Part shown: one piece after another, positions 24,668 through 33,063 of the stretch
How positions within the stretch are numbered: position 1 is the first letter of the stretch
Layout of the letters: the number at the start of each line of letters is the position of its first letter
Source of the DNA: an uncultured Collinsella sp.
Lineage (GTDB): Bacteria > Actinomycetota > Coriobacteriia > Coriobacteriales > Coriobacteriaceae
NCBI GenBank assembly: GCA_902470095.1
Contig: CABRFG010000018.1
Location: 1 to 34,275, forward strand
DNA length: 34,275 nt
Reading direction: 5' to 3'
The notes under the pieces: generated by a model
What the model was told of the DNA's origin: nothing
Seen by the model: the letters and a program-made list of their open reading frames with translations, nothing else
The model's database searches: none
Translations under genes and position numbers: made by a program

Positions 24668-26005
24668 TTAGGAGTTCGCCAGGTAGTGCTTAATCTCCCA
24701 CTCGGTGATCGTGGACTCAAACTTATGCCACTCGTCGCGCTTCTTTTTGAGGAAGAAGCTGTGGATGTGCTCGCCGAGGGCATCCTTCATAAACTGCGAG
24801 TCCTCAAAGACATCGAGTGCCTCTTTGAGCGAGCGCGGCAGCGGCGTGTAGCCGGCCTCGACCATCTGACGGTCGGTAAGCTTGAGCGTCTCGGCCGTTG
24901 CCTCGGGCGGAAGCTCTAGCTTGCGCTCGATGCCGTCCAGACCAGCTGCCAGCGTGACGGCGTTGACCAGGTACGGGTTGGCCATGGGGTCGGGGCTGCG
25001 CAGCTCGATGCGCGTGGACAGCTGCTTGCCGGGCTTGTAGACCGGGATGCGGACCATACTCGCGCGGTTACGTAGGCCCCACGTGGCGTACTGCGGCACG
25101 GAGTCGCCACCCGTGGTGATGCGCTTGTACGAGTTGACCGTGGGGTTGGTGATGGCGCTGATCTCGCGCGCGTGCGCCAAGATGCCGGCCATGTAGTGCT
25201 TGGCGATATCGGAGAGATGGTACTTCTCGTCGCCCTCGCCCCAAAAGACGTTGTTGCCGTCGTGGTCGAACAGCGACTGATGCAAAAACATGGCGCTGCC
25301 GTCCTCGCCCGCCAACGGCTTGGGCATAAAGGAGGCGTGGCAACCGCTCTCGTAGGCCTGCTGCTTAATGATGAGTTTGGCCGTGGTGATGGCGTCGGAC
25401 ATGCTCAGGGCCTCGGCGTGGCGCAGGCTCATACCGTGCTGCGAGCGGCCGGCGGCGTGGAAGGTGTACTCCACGGGCACGGACATCTTCTCGAGCGTGA
25501 GGACCGTGTTGCGACGCAGGTCGCGGGCGGCGTCACTCACCGAAAGATCGAAGTAGCCCACGTTGTCGAGCGGCTCGGGCGTGTGCTCGTCGGGGAAGTA
25601 ATAATACTCCAGCTCGGCGCCCACGTTGAGCAGATAGCCGGCCTTCTCGGCCTTGTAGAACATGCGGCGCAGGGCATCGCGCGGGTCGCCGGCAAACGGC
25701 TTGCGATCGGGAGTGCACACGTCGCAGAACACGCGGGCAACGCCGTTGTGGCTCGGACGCCACGGCAGGATCTGGAAGGTCGAAGCATCGGGGAATGCGA
25801 GCATGTCGGCTTCCTCGGGCGTGGCAAAGCCCTCGATGGCGGAGCCGTCAAAGCCAATACCCTCCTCAAAAGCGACCTCGAGGTCCTCGGGGCTAATGGC
25901 AAAGTTCTTGAGGCGGCCGAGAATGTCGACAAACCACAGACGCACAAAGCGGATATCACGCTGCTCTACGGAGCGGAGTACGTAATCGATGTTCTGCTGG
26001 TTCAT
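24668..26005 (-). CDS. Glutamine synthetase family protein (type I-alpha fold) with altered active site
   Basis: 445 aa, full length for the short type I group and nearest in style to actinobacterial GlnA2 (RDIRFVRLWFVDILG, GFDGSAIEGF). Ligands Glu131, Glu133 and Glu334 and Arg residues of SYKR, NRA, VRIP and ELRS are kept. However, the HHE...GQHE segment, which supplies two metal-binding Glu, reads FHAAGRSQHG: Ala184 and Gly191 replace them. The metal His of GSGMH is Phe240 (GSAMF). The flap Glu of GYEAP is missing (GGDSVPQ), and the feedback residue Arg62 of Bacillus is Thr62. Normal ligase activity is doubtful. No adenylylation site is seen. ATG at 26005 follows AGGGGAG. It leads an operon with the GlnR-like gene. 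Confidence 0.9.
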   Translation of the reverse strand: MNQQNIDYVLRSVEQRDIRFVRLWFVDILGRLKNFAISPEDLEVAFEEGIGFDGSAIEGFATPEEADMLAFPDASTFQILPWRPSHNGVARVFCDVCTPDRKPFAGDPRDALRRMFYKAEKAGYLLNVGAELEYYYFPDEHTPEPLDNVGYFDLSVSDAARDLRRNTVLTLEKMSVPVEYTFHAAGRSQHGMSLRHAEALSMSDAITTAKLIIKQQAYESGCHASFMPKPLAGEDGSAMFLHQSLFDHDGNNVFWGEGDEKYHLSDIAKHYMAGILAHAREISAITNPTVNSYKRITTGGDSVPQYATWGLRNRASMVRIPVYKPGKQLSTRIELRSPDPMANPYLVNAVTLAAGLDGIERKLELPPEATAETLKLTDRQMVEAGYTPLPRSLKEALDVFEDSQFMKDALGEHIHSFFLKKKRDEWHKFESTITEWEIKHYLANS

Positions 26006-26070
26006 GTCGCTCCCCTTTCTTTCGGGCGGGTTTCGACTGGTCTATATCGCAGATACTATCGCAGAAAAAT

Positions 26071-26086
26071 GTTTCCGCAGGGTTAA
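26071..26086 (-). promoter_or_regulatory. GlnR-box-like site
   Basis: On the minus strand TTAAC, six bases, GAAAC. The actinobacterial GlnR consensus as remembered is GTnAC-n6-GnAAC; only the first base differs. The site is 66 nt upstream of the glutamine-synthetase-like ATG, a normal distance for promoter control. Confidence 0.5.
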
Positions 26087-26139
26087 AGCGTATCAAGCGC
26101 TCAAAAAACGTGCTTGAGCAGGCCGTTGCGAACGAGCGG

Positions 26140-27162
26140 CTAGCGCGAGGTCGATGCGCGGTGCTCGATGTGGCCGGGGATCTCGATGCGCTTGGGCGCC
26201 AGCTTTGCGGCCTCGCCCACGGTGGTGGTAACGACGTCGATGCGCTCGGAGAGGCGCTCGACTACGCGCTCGGCGATGGTGAGGGTGTCTTGCGCGGCCG
26301 TGGTCACGCCGCCAAAGAGCACATGGTTCCAGGGGTAGTCGTCAAACGTCGCGATCTTGAGCCCCGCCGGCATCGAGGGACCAAGCTGCGCCAGCGCCTC
26401 GGTCAGACGCAGGAAGACCAGGCCGTTGACGGCGATGAGGCCGAGCCTTTTGCCCGCATAGCCGCGGATGGCCTCGTCCAAGCGGCCGATGCCCGTGGCA
26501 CCACCGTCGGCCAGGGTGACAACCTCGCCCGCAAGTCCGCGGCGCGAAAGCTCGTCGGTAAAGGCCTCGGCGCGCTCGCGACGGACGGGGCTGTCGTCGC
26601 TTGTCTCGGTGAGCAGGCACAAGCGCTCGCTGCCCGCAACCGTAAGCTCGTCGACCAAGCCGGCGACCAGCTCACGGTTGTTAGATGTCACCAGATCGAT
26701 GCCGCCGTCGGCAACATCGCGGTCGAGCAGCACAACAGGCAGGCGTCCCGCTGCCGCGGCAATCGCATCGTCATTACCTCCGCAGGTATTGACGACCAGG
26801 CCATCCACGCCGGCGTCGATAAGCCTGGCGAGCGACTCGGCCTCCTTGGCAGGATCGTTGCCGCTAATGGCCGTCATAAGCGAGCAGCCGCGCGCGGCGG
26901 CACTGGCGGAAAGTCCTTCGAGCATGGCGCTCGAGAACGGGTCAGCGATGTCGGCCAGGATCACACCGATGAGGTTGGTACGCGAGCTGCGCAGATTGCG
27001 CGCGGCGGCACGCGGGCGATAGCCGGTGCGCTCGATAACCGCCGCGATGCGAGCACGGGTTTCCTCGGTCATTTGCCCGGGGCGGTTGTTGAGATAGCGC
27101 GAGACCGTGGCCGGACTCACGCCCGCCTCGGCGGCAATGTCCTTGATTCTCATCTGCGCCAT
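26140..27162 (-). CDS. LacI-family transcriptional regulator
   Basis: 340 aa. Residues 4-50 form the LacI helix-turn-helix and hinge (MRIKDIAAEAGVSPATVSRY, RTGYRPRAAARNLRS). The rest is a periplasmic-binding-protein-like effector domain (TNLIGVILADIADPFSS ... LATFDDYPW-like end). ATG at 27162 with GGGGTG upstream is chosen over a longer frame that adds 30 residues of poor character; ATG at 27153 is also possible. No sugar transport or catabolic gene is adjacent, so its target is unknown. Lies directly upstream of the glutamine-synthetase-like gene on the same strand; the 134-nt gap holds the GlnR-box-like site. Confidence 0.88.
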   Translation of the reverse strand: MAQMRIKDIAAEAGVSPATVSRYLNNRPGQMTEETRARIAAVIERTGYRPRAAARNLRSSRTNLIGVILADIADPFSSAMLEGLSASAAARGCSLMTAISGNDPAKEAESLARLIDAGVDGLVVNTCGGNDDAIAAAAGRLPVVLLDRDVADGGIDLVTSNNRELVAGLVDELTVAGSERLCLLTETSDDSPVRRERAEAFTDELSRRGLAGEVVTLADGGATGIGRLDEAIRGYAGKRLGLIAVNGLVFLRLTEALAQLGPSMPAGLKIATFDDYPWNHVLFGGVTTAAQDTLTIAERVVERLSERIDVVTTTVGEAAKLAPKRIEIPGHIEHRASTSR

Positions 27163-27285
27163 AGCGCACCCCGTTTCCCCATTGTCGGCAGCCTGAGCCA
27201 TTTTAGACATTTTTAATAATCTCGGTTGCAAAACGCTGTAGGTGAGCAGCATCGTTTTTGCGTCTCGAGCAGATGCGATAATGGG

Positions 27286-27978
27286 CTAGATAGCCGAGTC
27301 TTTAGACAGCTCAAAATAGTCGGGATGCAAGGCGATAACCGGACCTTGCTCTTCGGGCATCAGGTGCAAGTGCGTCTCTGCCAGATAGCTCGCCGCGTCG
27401 GTATCGCCCCTCTTAATGGCCTCGAGAATCCGGCGATGCTGCCGACGAATCGGCTCCCAATCCAGATCCTGCGACACCATACGTAACCAGTTGTATCGCT
27501 CAAAATGCGTATTGACGCTCTTCATCCAATCCCACAGCATGTGACGACCGGCAATCTCAAAACACGTCTCATGGAACAGGTTGTCCAGGTCAAAGAAACG
27601 ACGCGTTTCGCTATGGTCGAGCGACTCGGACTCGGCAAGAATCTGCTCAAGACGATGCTTTTGCTCGGGCGAGGCGGCCGAACAGCATTTAATAAGCACG
27701 CTTCTCTCGAGTTTCTCGCGCAAGAAACAGGCGTTCTCGGCGCGCTCCATGCTGATTTTTGAGACATAGGTGCCGCTTTTGGGACGCGTTTCCACCAGCT
27801 CCTGCTCACGCAGGCGCACAAAGGACTCGCGAATGGGCGTGCGCCCGATTCCCGTCTCCTTTTCCAGACCAATCGCCGAAAGGCGCGTGCCGGGTTTGAG
27901 CTCGGCATAGATGATCTTGGAGCGCAATGCGTTGTATGCCTGATCTTGCAGGCTCTGATAATGCTGGTGTTGTTCCAT
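27286..27978 (-). CDS. GntR-family (FadR/FCD subfamily) transcriptional regulator
   Basis: 230 aa. Winged helix at about 10-75 (LRSKIIYAELKPGTRL, GIGRTPIRESFVRLREQELV). The all-helical FCD ligand domain follows, with metal-site residues in DLDNLFHETCFEIAGRH and HLHLMPEE-type segments. ATG at 27978 with GAGG upstream; the longer frame adds 60 residues that run through the terminator hairpin at 28096-28130 and is rejected. It is downstream of and on the same strand as the flavoenzyme gene, separated by that hairpin, so it may regulate it. Effector unknown; FCD members bind organic acids. Confidence 0.88.
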   Translation of the reverse strand: MEQHQHYQSLQDQAYNALRSKIIYAELKPGTRLSAIGLEKETGIGRTPIRESFVRLREQELVETRPKSGTYVSKISMERAENACFLREKLERSVLIKCCSAASPEQKHRLEQILAESESLDHSETRRFFDLDNLFHETCFEIAGRHMLWDWMKSVNTHFERYNWLRMVSQDLDWEPIRRQHRRILEAIKRGDTDAASYLAETHLHLMPEEQGPVIALHPDYFELSKDSAI

Positions 27979-28095
27979 AAAGCCCTCGGATGAAGCCCAC
28001 GGTTTGTCGAATATCACCCGTAATACTATCGCATCCCCTATCTCCTCGGTTGCGTTGAAATAGGGCGCGCTCGCGTCGCCAGGATCACAAGAGCA

Positions 28096-28130
28096 AGCGG
28101 CGGCATCCCGAAACCCGGGACGCCGCCGCT
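28096..28130 (-). terminator. Terminator-like hairpin after the flavoenzyme gene
   Basis: 15-bp stem (28096-28110 with 28116-28130, one A/C mismatch) and a 5-nt loop. Minus-strand tail is TTGCTCTTG; plus-strand side has TGTTTTGC. Likely terminator, possibly both ways. Confidence 0.7.
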
Positions 28131-28182
28131 GTTTTGCTATTGGATGGCGTAGAGACACCTGTCTCCACGCACAAAAGGTTGA

Positions 28183-30132
28183 CTAGAGCTCGCAGGCAAC
28201 CTTGTAGCCGTCGCCGATGGCGTCGCGGATGTTGCCGCACTTGTTGGCGTCACCCAGCACGTGGGTGGTAACTCCGGCAGCGGCAAGGTCGTCGGCAAGC
28301 TTGGTGTTGGGACGATAGCCCATGGCAAGCACCAGTGTATCGGCACCGGTGATGGTGCGGACCTCGCCGTCCTTCTCGTAACTGATGGTGTCCTCGGTGA
28401 TCTCGGTCACCTTGGCCTCGGTCAGCACGTGAACGCCCTTGGAGAGCATGCGCGTGATGAGCACCGCGCGACCGGCGCCGCCCTCGTTGGCGGCGAGCGT
28501 CTTGGTCATCTCGATAACGGTGACATCGCGATTGGCCGGCGAGAGGTCATTGACCAGCGGGGCCAGGTAATCGGCCGTCTCGCAGCCAACGGTGCCGCCG
28601 CCCACGATGACGATCTTCTTGCCCGGGAAAGCCTTGCCACCCAGTAGGTCGTCAGCTGTCATGACCTGCTTAAAGCCCTGCATGAAGGCCGGGGCGATGG
28701 GCTCGGCGCCATAAGCTAGGACGACCTCGTAGCCGGCGTAGTCACGCTGAATGTCCCCGGCAGTAAGCTCGGTGCCAAAGACGCACTTCACGCCGGCCTC
28801 GGCCAGGCGACGATACTGATACTTGATCACGCGGGTGAGTTCCTGCTTTGCCGGCGGAACGGCTGCGATACGCATCTCGCCGCCCGGCTCGTCCTGCTTA
28901 TCCACGAGCACCACGTTGTGACCGCGCTTGGCGGCAATGTAGGCTGCCTCCATGCCCGCAGGACCAGCGCCCACAACGAGCACGTTCTTGGCCTCGGCAG
29001 CAGGTTCGTAGCCAGCCTCGTCGCGCTCGACATCGGGGTTGACGGTGCAGGAGATGCGCTTGCCGAACATAATGCCGTTCAGGCAGCGCAGGCAGCCAAT
29101 GCAGGGGCGGATGTCGTCGGCGTTGCCGGCAGCGGCCTTATTGCAGAACTCGGCATCGCACAGATTGGCGCGGCCCATCATGCAGATGTCGGCAGCGCCG
29201 TCCTCGATCAGCTCCTCGGCGATCCAGGCCTCGTTAATGCGGCCGACCGTGGCAACGGGAATGTTCACGTGCTTCTTAATCTCACGCGAGCAAGCGGCGT
29301 GCGAGGCCTGCTGCGTGCCGGCGGCGGGAATTGCGGAGCCGCGCTTGATGGTGGTGCCGCCCGACACATGAATCATGTCGACGCCGGCCTTCTCCAGGCG
29401 ACGCGAGACGTAGATCATGTCGTTGAGGGTCAGGCCGCCATCGGTGTACTCATCGCCCGAGATGCGGACGTCGATGATAAAGTCCTTACCGCAGCGCTCG
29501 CGAATCTCGGCGATGACCTCGAGCAAGAAGCGCATGCGAGCGTCGAGCGAGCCGCCGTACTCGTCGGTACGCTTGTTGTAGAGCGGGGTCAAAAAGCCGC
29601 CGAGCATGCCGTGGGCGTGCGCCGCATGGACCTCGACGCCATCGACGCCAGCCTTTTGCATGCGCACGGCGGCGTCGCCAAACTGGTGTGTGAGCTCGTG
29701 GATCTCGTCGACCGTGATAGGACGCGGCGCCTCGCGGGCGTAAGACGGGCCCACGAAGGACGGAGCGATCAGGCGCGGCGTGCCCGGAATGTTAAAGGCC
29801 ATGTAGGCGGGGTGGAAGAGCTGCGGCATGATCTTGCAGCCATACTCGTGGACGGCCGCGGCGAGCTTTTCCCAGCCAGGGATAAACGTGTCGTCGTAAC
29901 AGCACATGTCACCCGGCAGATAGGTATAGGTGGGCTCGACCGTCACGACCTCGGTGATGATCAGGCCTACGCCGCCCTTGGCACGGGCACGGTAATGATC
30001 GACCAAATCGTCGGTCACATATCCGTGATCGGCCAGGTTGGTAGATACCGGCGGCATAAAGACGCGGTTCTTGACCTCGGTCGTACCGACCTTGATCGGG
30101 CTAAAGAGCATCGGATAGGCGGAGGACTCCAT
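28183..30132 (-). CDS. NADH:flavin oxidoreductase / 2,4-dienoyl-CoA-reductase-like enoate reductase
   Basis: 649 aa, cytoplasmic, three cofactors. An old-yellow-enzyme FMN barrel (about 1-340; MLFSPIKVGTTEVKNRVFMPP, YGGSLDARMRFLLEV). A 4Fe-4S loop (CIGCLRCLNG ... ISCTVNPD). FAD and NAD(P)H Rossmann domains (VLVVGAGPAGMEAAYIAAKRG; IVIVGGGTVGCETADYL). This is the FadH/BaiCD/enoate reductase family, which reduces activated C=C bonds in fatty acids, bile acids or aromatic acrylates. In gut Actinobacteria such enzymes handle dietary or host compounds, but the substrate is not evident here. ATG at 30132 has AAAGGA upstream; the 27-residue longer frame lacks support. A GntR regulator lies downstream. 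Confidence 0.9.
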   Translation of the reverse strand: MESSAYPMLFSPIKVGTTEVKNRVFMPPVSTNLADHGYVTDDLVDHYRARAKGGVGLIITEVVTVEPTYTYLPGDMCCYDDTFIPGWEKLAAAVHEYGCKIMPQLFHPAYMAFNIPGTPRLIAPSFVGPSYAREAPRPITVDEIHELTHQFGDAAVRMQKAGVDGVEVHAAHAHGMLGGFLTPLYNKRTDEYGGSLDARMRFLLEVIAEIRERCGKDFIIDVRISGDEYTDGGLTLNDMIYVSRRLEKAGVDMIHVSGGTTIKRGSAIPAAGTQQASHAACSREIKKHVNIPVATVGRINEAWIAEELIEDGAADICMMGRANLCDAEFCNKAAAGNADDIRPCIGCLRCLNGIMFGKRISCTVNPDVERDEAGYEPAAEAKNVLVVGAGPAGMEAAYIAAKRGHNVVLVDKQDEPGGEMRIAAVPPAKQELTRVIKYQYRRLAEAGVKCVFGTELTAGDIQRDYAGYEVVLAYGAEPIAPAFMQGFKQVMTADDLLGGKAFPGKKIVIVGGGTVGCETADYLAPLVNDLSPANRDVTVIEMTKTLAANEGGAGRAVLITRMLSKGVHVLTEAKVTEITEDTISYEKDGEVRTITGADTLVLAMGYRPNTKLADDLAAAGVTTHVLGDANKCGNIRDAIGDGYKVACEL

Positions 30133-30234
30133 ACAGGGTTCCTTTCGTTTGAGCCGCTCGGCGGCAGTTGCTAACGTACTTATCGTATCAGTATCCGCCG
30201 CATTCGCGGCCAAACATACCCAAACGCCGGTCGG

Positions 30235-30435
30235 CTAATGAATACCGCGGCCCAAGTCTTCGGCGATTTTGTCCACACCCTTAAGTGCGGCGCACGTCTT
30301 TTTGTTGGAGCAATGCCCCGTGCAAACGCCGCCCTGAGCGCAGTCGGCACAGGTGCCCTTGCGGTAGATGCGCACGCATACCGCGACAAACGCAATACCG
30401 ATAACAGCCAGTACAACAATATCGATAGGTGCCAT
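30235..30435 (-). CDS. FeoB-associated Cys-rich membrane protein
   Basis: 66 aa. One N-terminal membrane helix (IDIVVLAVIGIAFVAVCVRI), then a basic turn and a cysteine cluster (CADC, CTGHC, a further Cys) and a short helix. This matches the small FeoB-associated family found beside feoB, thought to assist Fe2+ transport, perhaps taking the place of FeoC. ATG at 30435 has a very good ribosome site (AGAGGAGG). It follows feoB on the same strand but beyond a strong terminator, so it needs read-through or its own promoter; I see no clear promoter in the 113 nt between. Confidence 0.85.
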   Translation of the reverse strand: MAPIDIVVLAVIGIAFVAVCVRIYRKGTCADCAQGGVCTGHCSNKKTCAALKGVDKIAEDLGRGIH

Positions 30436-30483
30436 AGCAAGCCTCCTCTAGTTAGCCATCACTTACTTTACCTCATTCTCCAC

Positions 30484-30524
30484 CTAGCAAAAAGGAACAG
30501 GTTTATTTTGCTCGGTTTTATCTG
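30484..30524 (+). repeat. Repeat family 3, diverged copy
   Basis: Plus strand shares AAAAAGGAACAGGTTTATTT-like sequence and GGTTTTATCTG with the minus strand of 10322-10367. The stem is imperfect here. Confidence 0.5.
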
Positions 30525-30548
30525 CGGAAACGCCACATCTCTCCCACC

Positions 30549-30583
30549 AAAAAAAGCCCGAGTGTCGCTGGGACACCCGGGCT
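30549..30583 (-). terminator. Rho-independent terminator after feoB
   Basis: 12-bp arms 30555-30566 and 30572-30583 (one mismatch), 5-nt loop, followed on the minus strand by seven T. It lies 30 nt after the feoB stop. Confidence 0.9.
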
Positions 30584-30612
30584 CGTGGAAAGGGGTTAAT
30601 CCTTATTTGGAC

Positions 30613-32940
30613 TTAAGCGGAAACTGCGGCGGAAGCAGTGTTGGTCTCGTCCTCGTCGGTCCATGCATGCTTGGGCATGGGACGGAAGATCTGGAAGAGC
30701 ATCGCAACCAGCAGCACAATGGCCACAACCGTCCAGATGCCAAACTGACCCAGAACAAGCAGGTTGTAGAACTGGTTGATGAACAGGCCGATCACCCAAG
30801 CGAAGGCGCACTCGTAGCCGATGGCAATCGCGGTCCACTTGCCAGAGTCCATCTGGTTGCGGATGGTGCCAATGGCGGCAAAGCACGGAGCGCACAGCAG
30901 GTTGAAGGCGCCGAAGGCAACGCAAGCGCCCATGGTGGGGAACATGCCGGCAAACGCGGTCCACAGGCTCGGGTCGGTCTCGCCCGCGTCGGCGACGGAC
31001 AGCAGCGAGCCGGCGGTGGCGACGACGTTCTCCTTGGCGACGAGGCCAGAGGCGGTCAGCGCGGTGGCCTGCCAGGTGCTAAAGCCGAGCGGGGCGAAGA
31101 TCCAAGCGACCAGGTTGCCGAGCATGGCGAGCACGGAGTAGTCCATAAACTCCTCGGGGATGCCGTCCATCGCAGGCAGGAAGCCAAAGGAACCGTTATA
31201 GCTACCAAAGTTGGAGAGGAACCAAACGACGACGGTGGACGCAAAGATGACCGTGCCGGCCTTCTTGATAAAGGCCCAGCAGCGCTCCCACACGTGCAGC
31301 GCCCAGGAACGGATCGCCGGGAAGTGGTAGGCAGGAAGCTCCATGACAAACGGGGTCGGACGGCCGGCGAAGAGCTTGGTCTTCTTGAGCATGAGGCCCG
31401 AGGCGATGACGGCAAAGACGCCCAGGAAGTAGAAGAGCGGGCTGATCCATGCGGCCGTGGTGGAAGAATCGCCAATGATGGAGCCCATGAGCAGGGCGAT
31501 GATCGGCAGCTTGGCGCCGCAGGGGATGAACGTGGTGGTCATGACCGTCATGCGGCGGTCCTTCTCGTTCTCGATGGTCTTGGTGGCCATGACGCCGGGG
31601 ACGCCGCAGCCCGAGGACACGAGCATGGGGATGAACGACTTACCGGACAGGCCAAAGCGGCGGAACACGCGGTCCATGATAAAGGCGACGCGGGCCATGT
31701 AGCCGCAGTCCTCCAGGAAGGACAGCATCACGAACAGCAGGAACATCTGCGGCACAAAGCCGAAGATGGCGCCCAGGCCGCCAACGATACCGTCGCAGAC
31801 CAGCGAATCGACCAGGCCGCCGTCCTCGGTGCCACCCGCCACGAGGGCATCGTGCACCATGGTGGTGATACCCGGGACATAGGGGCCGTACTGTGCCGGG
31901 TCGACCGAGTCGGCGTCGTCACCCGCGGCCTCGACAGCCGCGTCGTAAGCGTCGCGGCCCTGACCGAGCACGTACCAGCCGTCGGTGCCGAAGAGCTGGT
32001 CGTTGGTGAAGTCCGTCACCGTGCCACCCAAGGTGGAAACGGCGATGTAGTACACGCAGAACATGATGACCACAAAGATCGGCAGGCCCAGGATACGGTT
32101 GGTAACCACGCGGTCAATCTTCTCGGAAGTGCTCATCTTGGCCGGAGCCTTGGTGAGGCACTCGTCGATGATGTGTGCGATCACGCCGTAGCGCTCACCG
32201 GTGATGATGGACTCGGCGTCATCGTCGCAGTCCTGCTCGCACTGGGCGACCAGCTCCTCCACGCGAGCGGCCTTCTCCTTGGTGAGGTTGATGAGTTTGC
32301 AGGCGTCTGCATCACGCTCGAACAGCTTGACGGCGTAATAGCGGCGCTTGTTGGCGGGAACGCTCGCAGGCAGATTGTTCTCGATGTGGTCCAGAACGTC
32401 CTCGATGGAGGAGTCGAACTTGTGCTCCGGCACCTGGCCCTTGGAAGCTGCGGACTTCTTGACCTGCTCGAACAGCTCCTTGATGCCCTTGTTCTTAAGA
32501 GCCGAGATCATCATGACCGGACAACCGAGCTTCTTGGAGAGCTTGTCCGTGTCGATCTTGTCGCCGTTCTTCTCGACCAAGTCGGCCATGTTGAGGGCAA
32601 CGACCACGGGCAGGCCGGTCTCGATAACCTGAAGCGCCAGGTACAGGTTGCGCTCGAGGTTGGTGGCATCGACAACTTGGACGACAACATCGGGCTCGCC
32701 GCTCATGAGGTAATCGCGCGAGCATTGCTCCTCGGGGCTGTAGGGGGAAAGCGAGTAGATGCCAGGGAGGTCCGTGATGGTAACGTTCTTGTCGCTTAGG
32801 AGCTTGGCTTCCTTTTTCTCAACCGTGACGCCGGGCCAGTTGCCAACGTAGCCGTTGGCGCCGGTGATCAGGTTGAAAAGCGTGGTCTTGCCGCAGTTGG
32901 GGTTACCCGCCAGCGCGACATGGATCTGAGAATCCGCCAT
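30613..32940 (-). CDS. feoB: Ferrous iron transporter FeoB
   Basis: 775 aa, main Fe2+ uptake protein. The cytoplasmic N-terminal G domain has G1 GNPNCGKT at 12-19, DLPGIYSL (G3), NMAD (G4) and SALKNKG (G5), then a helical spacer domain with many charged residues. The membrane part has two Gate motifs (SSGCGVPGVMATKT; PCGAKLPI) and about nine or more helices. An acidic extracytoplasmic loop of about 60 residues (GRDAYDAAVEAAGDDADS) lies after the first core helix. ATG at 32940 has AAGGA upstream. It is third in the feoA-feoA-feoB order; a 123-nt gap before it contains an inverted repeat. Confidence 0.97.
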   Translation of the reverse strand: MADSQIHVALAGNPNCGKTTLFNLITGANGYVGNWPGVTVEKKEAKLLSDKNVTITDLPGIYSLSPYSPEEQCSRDYLMSGEPDVVVQVVDATNLERNLYLALQVIETGLPVVVALNMADLVEKNGDKIDTDKLSKKLGCPVMMISALKNKGIKELFEQVKKSAASKGQVPEHKFDSSIEDVLDHIENNLPASVPANKRRYYAVKLFERDADACKLINLTKEKAARVEELVAQCEQDCDDDAESIITGERYGVIAHIIDECLTKAPAKMSTSEKIDRVVTNRILGLPIFVVIMFCVYYIAVSTLGGTVTDFTNDQLFGTDGWYVLGQGRDAYDAAVEAAGDDADSVDPAQYGPYVPGITTMVHDALVAGGTEDGGLVDSLVCDGIVGGLGAIFGFVPQMFLLFVMLSFLEDCGYMARVAFIMDRVFRRFGLSGKSFIPMLVSSGCGVPGVMATKTIENEKDRRMTVMTTTFIPCGAKLPIIALLMGSIIGDSSTTAAWISPLFYFLGVFAVIASGLMLKKTKLFAGRPTPFVMELPAYHFPAIRSWALHVWERCWAFIKKAGTVIFASTVVVWFLSNFGSYNGSFGFLPAMDGIPEEFMDYSVLAMLGNLVAWIFAPLGFSTWQATALTASGLVAKENVVATAGSLLSVADAGETDPSLWTAFAGMFPTMGACVAFGAFNLLCAPCFAAIGTIRNQMDSGKWTAIAIGYECAFAWVIGLFINQFYNLLVLGQFGIWTVVAIVLLVAMLFQIFRPMPKHAWTDEDETNTASAAVSA

Positions 32941-33015
32941 TCAATCCTTCTTCCTTGTGTGCCTGCGCTGCTTTCTCCGCGCAGGCTGGATAATGTGCTT
33001 CAAAGATGCTGCATT

Positions 33016-33035
33016 AAGTTAGAAAAACCTAACTT
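33016..33035. promoter_or_regulatory. Inverted repeat upstream of feoB, possible metal-regulator operator
   Basis: AAGTTAG (33016-33022) and CTAACTT (33029-33035) around AAAAAC. The half-site is like the AGGTTAG half of DtxR/IdeR boxes but spacing is wider. It lies in the feoA-feoB gap. Confidence 0.4.
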
Positions 33036-33063
33036 TATCTGCAGAAATATACGTCGCAAGCCC

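Noticed and set aside
26093..26119. Nested hairpins (TCAAGC/GCTTGA and GCTCAA/TTGAGC) between the LacI and GS-like genes
   Set aside because: Only 6-bp arms and mutually exclusive; may be a weak terminator of the LacI gene but could be chance.
27228..27264. Imperfect inverted repeat GCAAAACG...CGTTTTTGC upstream of the LacI gene, possible LacI operator
   Set aside because: Arms differ by one base in length and the spacing is unlike LacI-family 14-20-bp operators; not strong enough to list.
28152..28165. Short palindrome GAGACA-CC-TGTCTC after the flavoenzyme gene
   Set aside because: Loop too short for RNA and the position at a 3' end is unlikely for an operator of this gene.
30238..32799. 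Plus-strand open frame of 853 codons opposite feoB
   Set aside because: Low-complexity His/Glu/Gly/Arg composition is typical of an antisense shadow; feoB is unambiguous.
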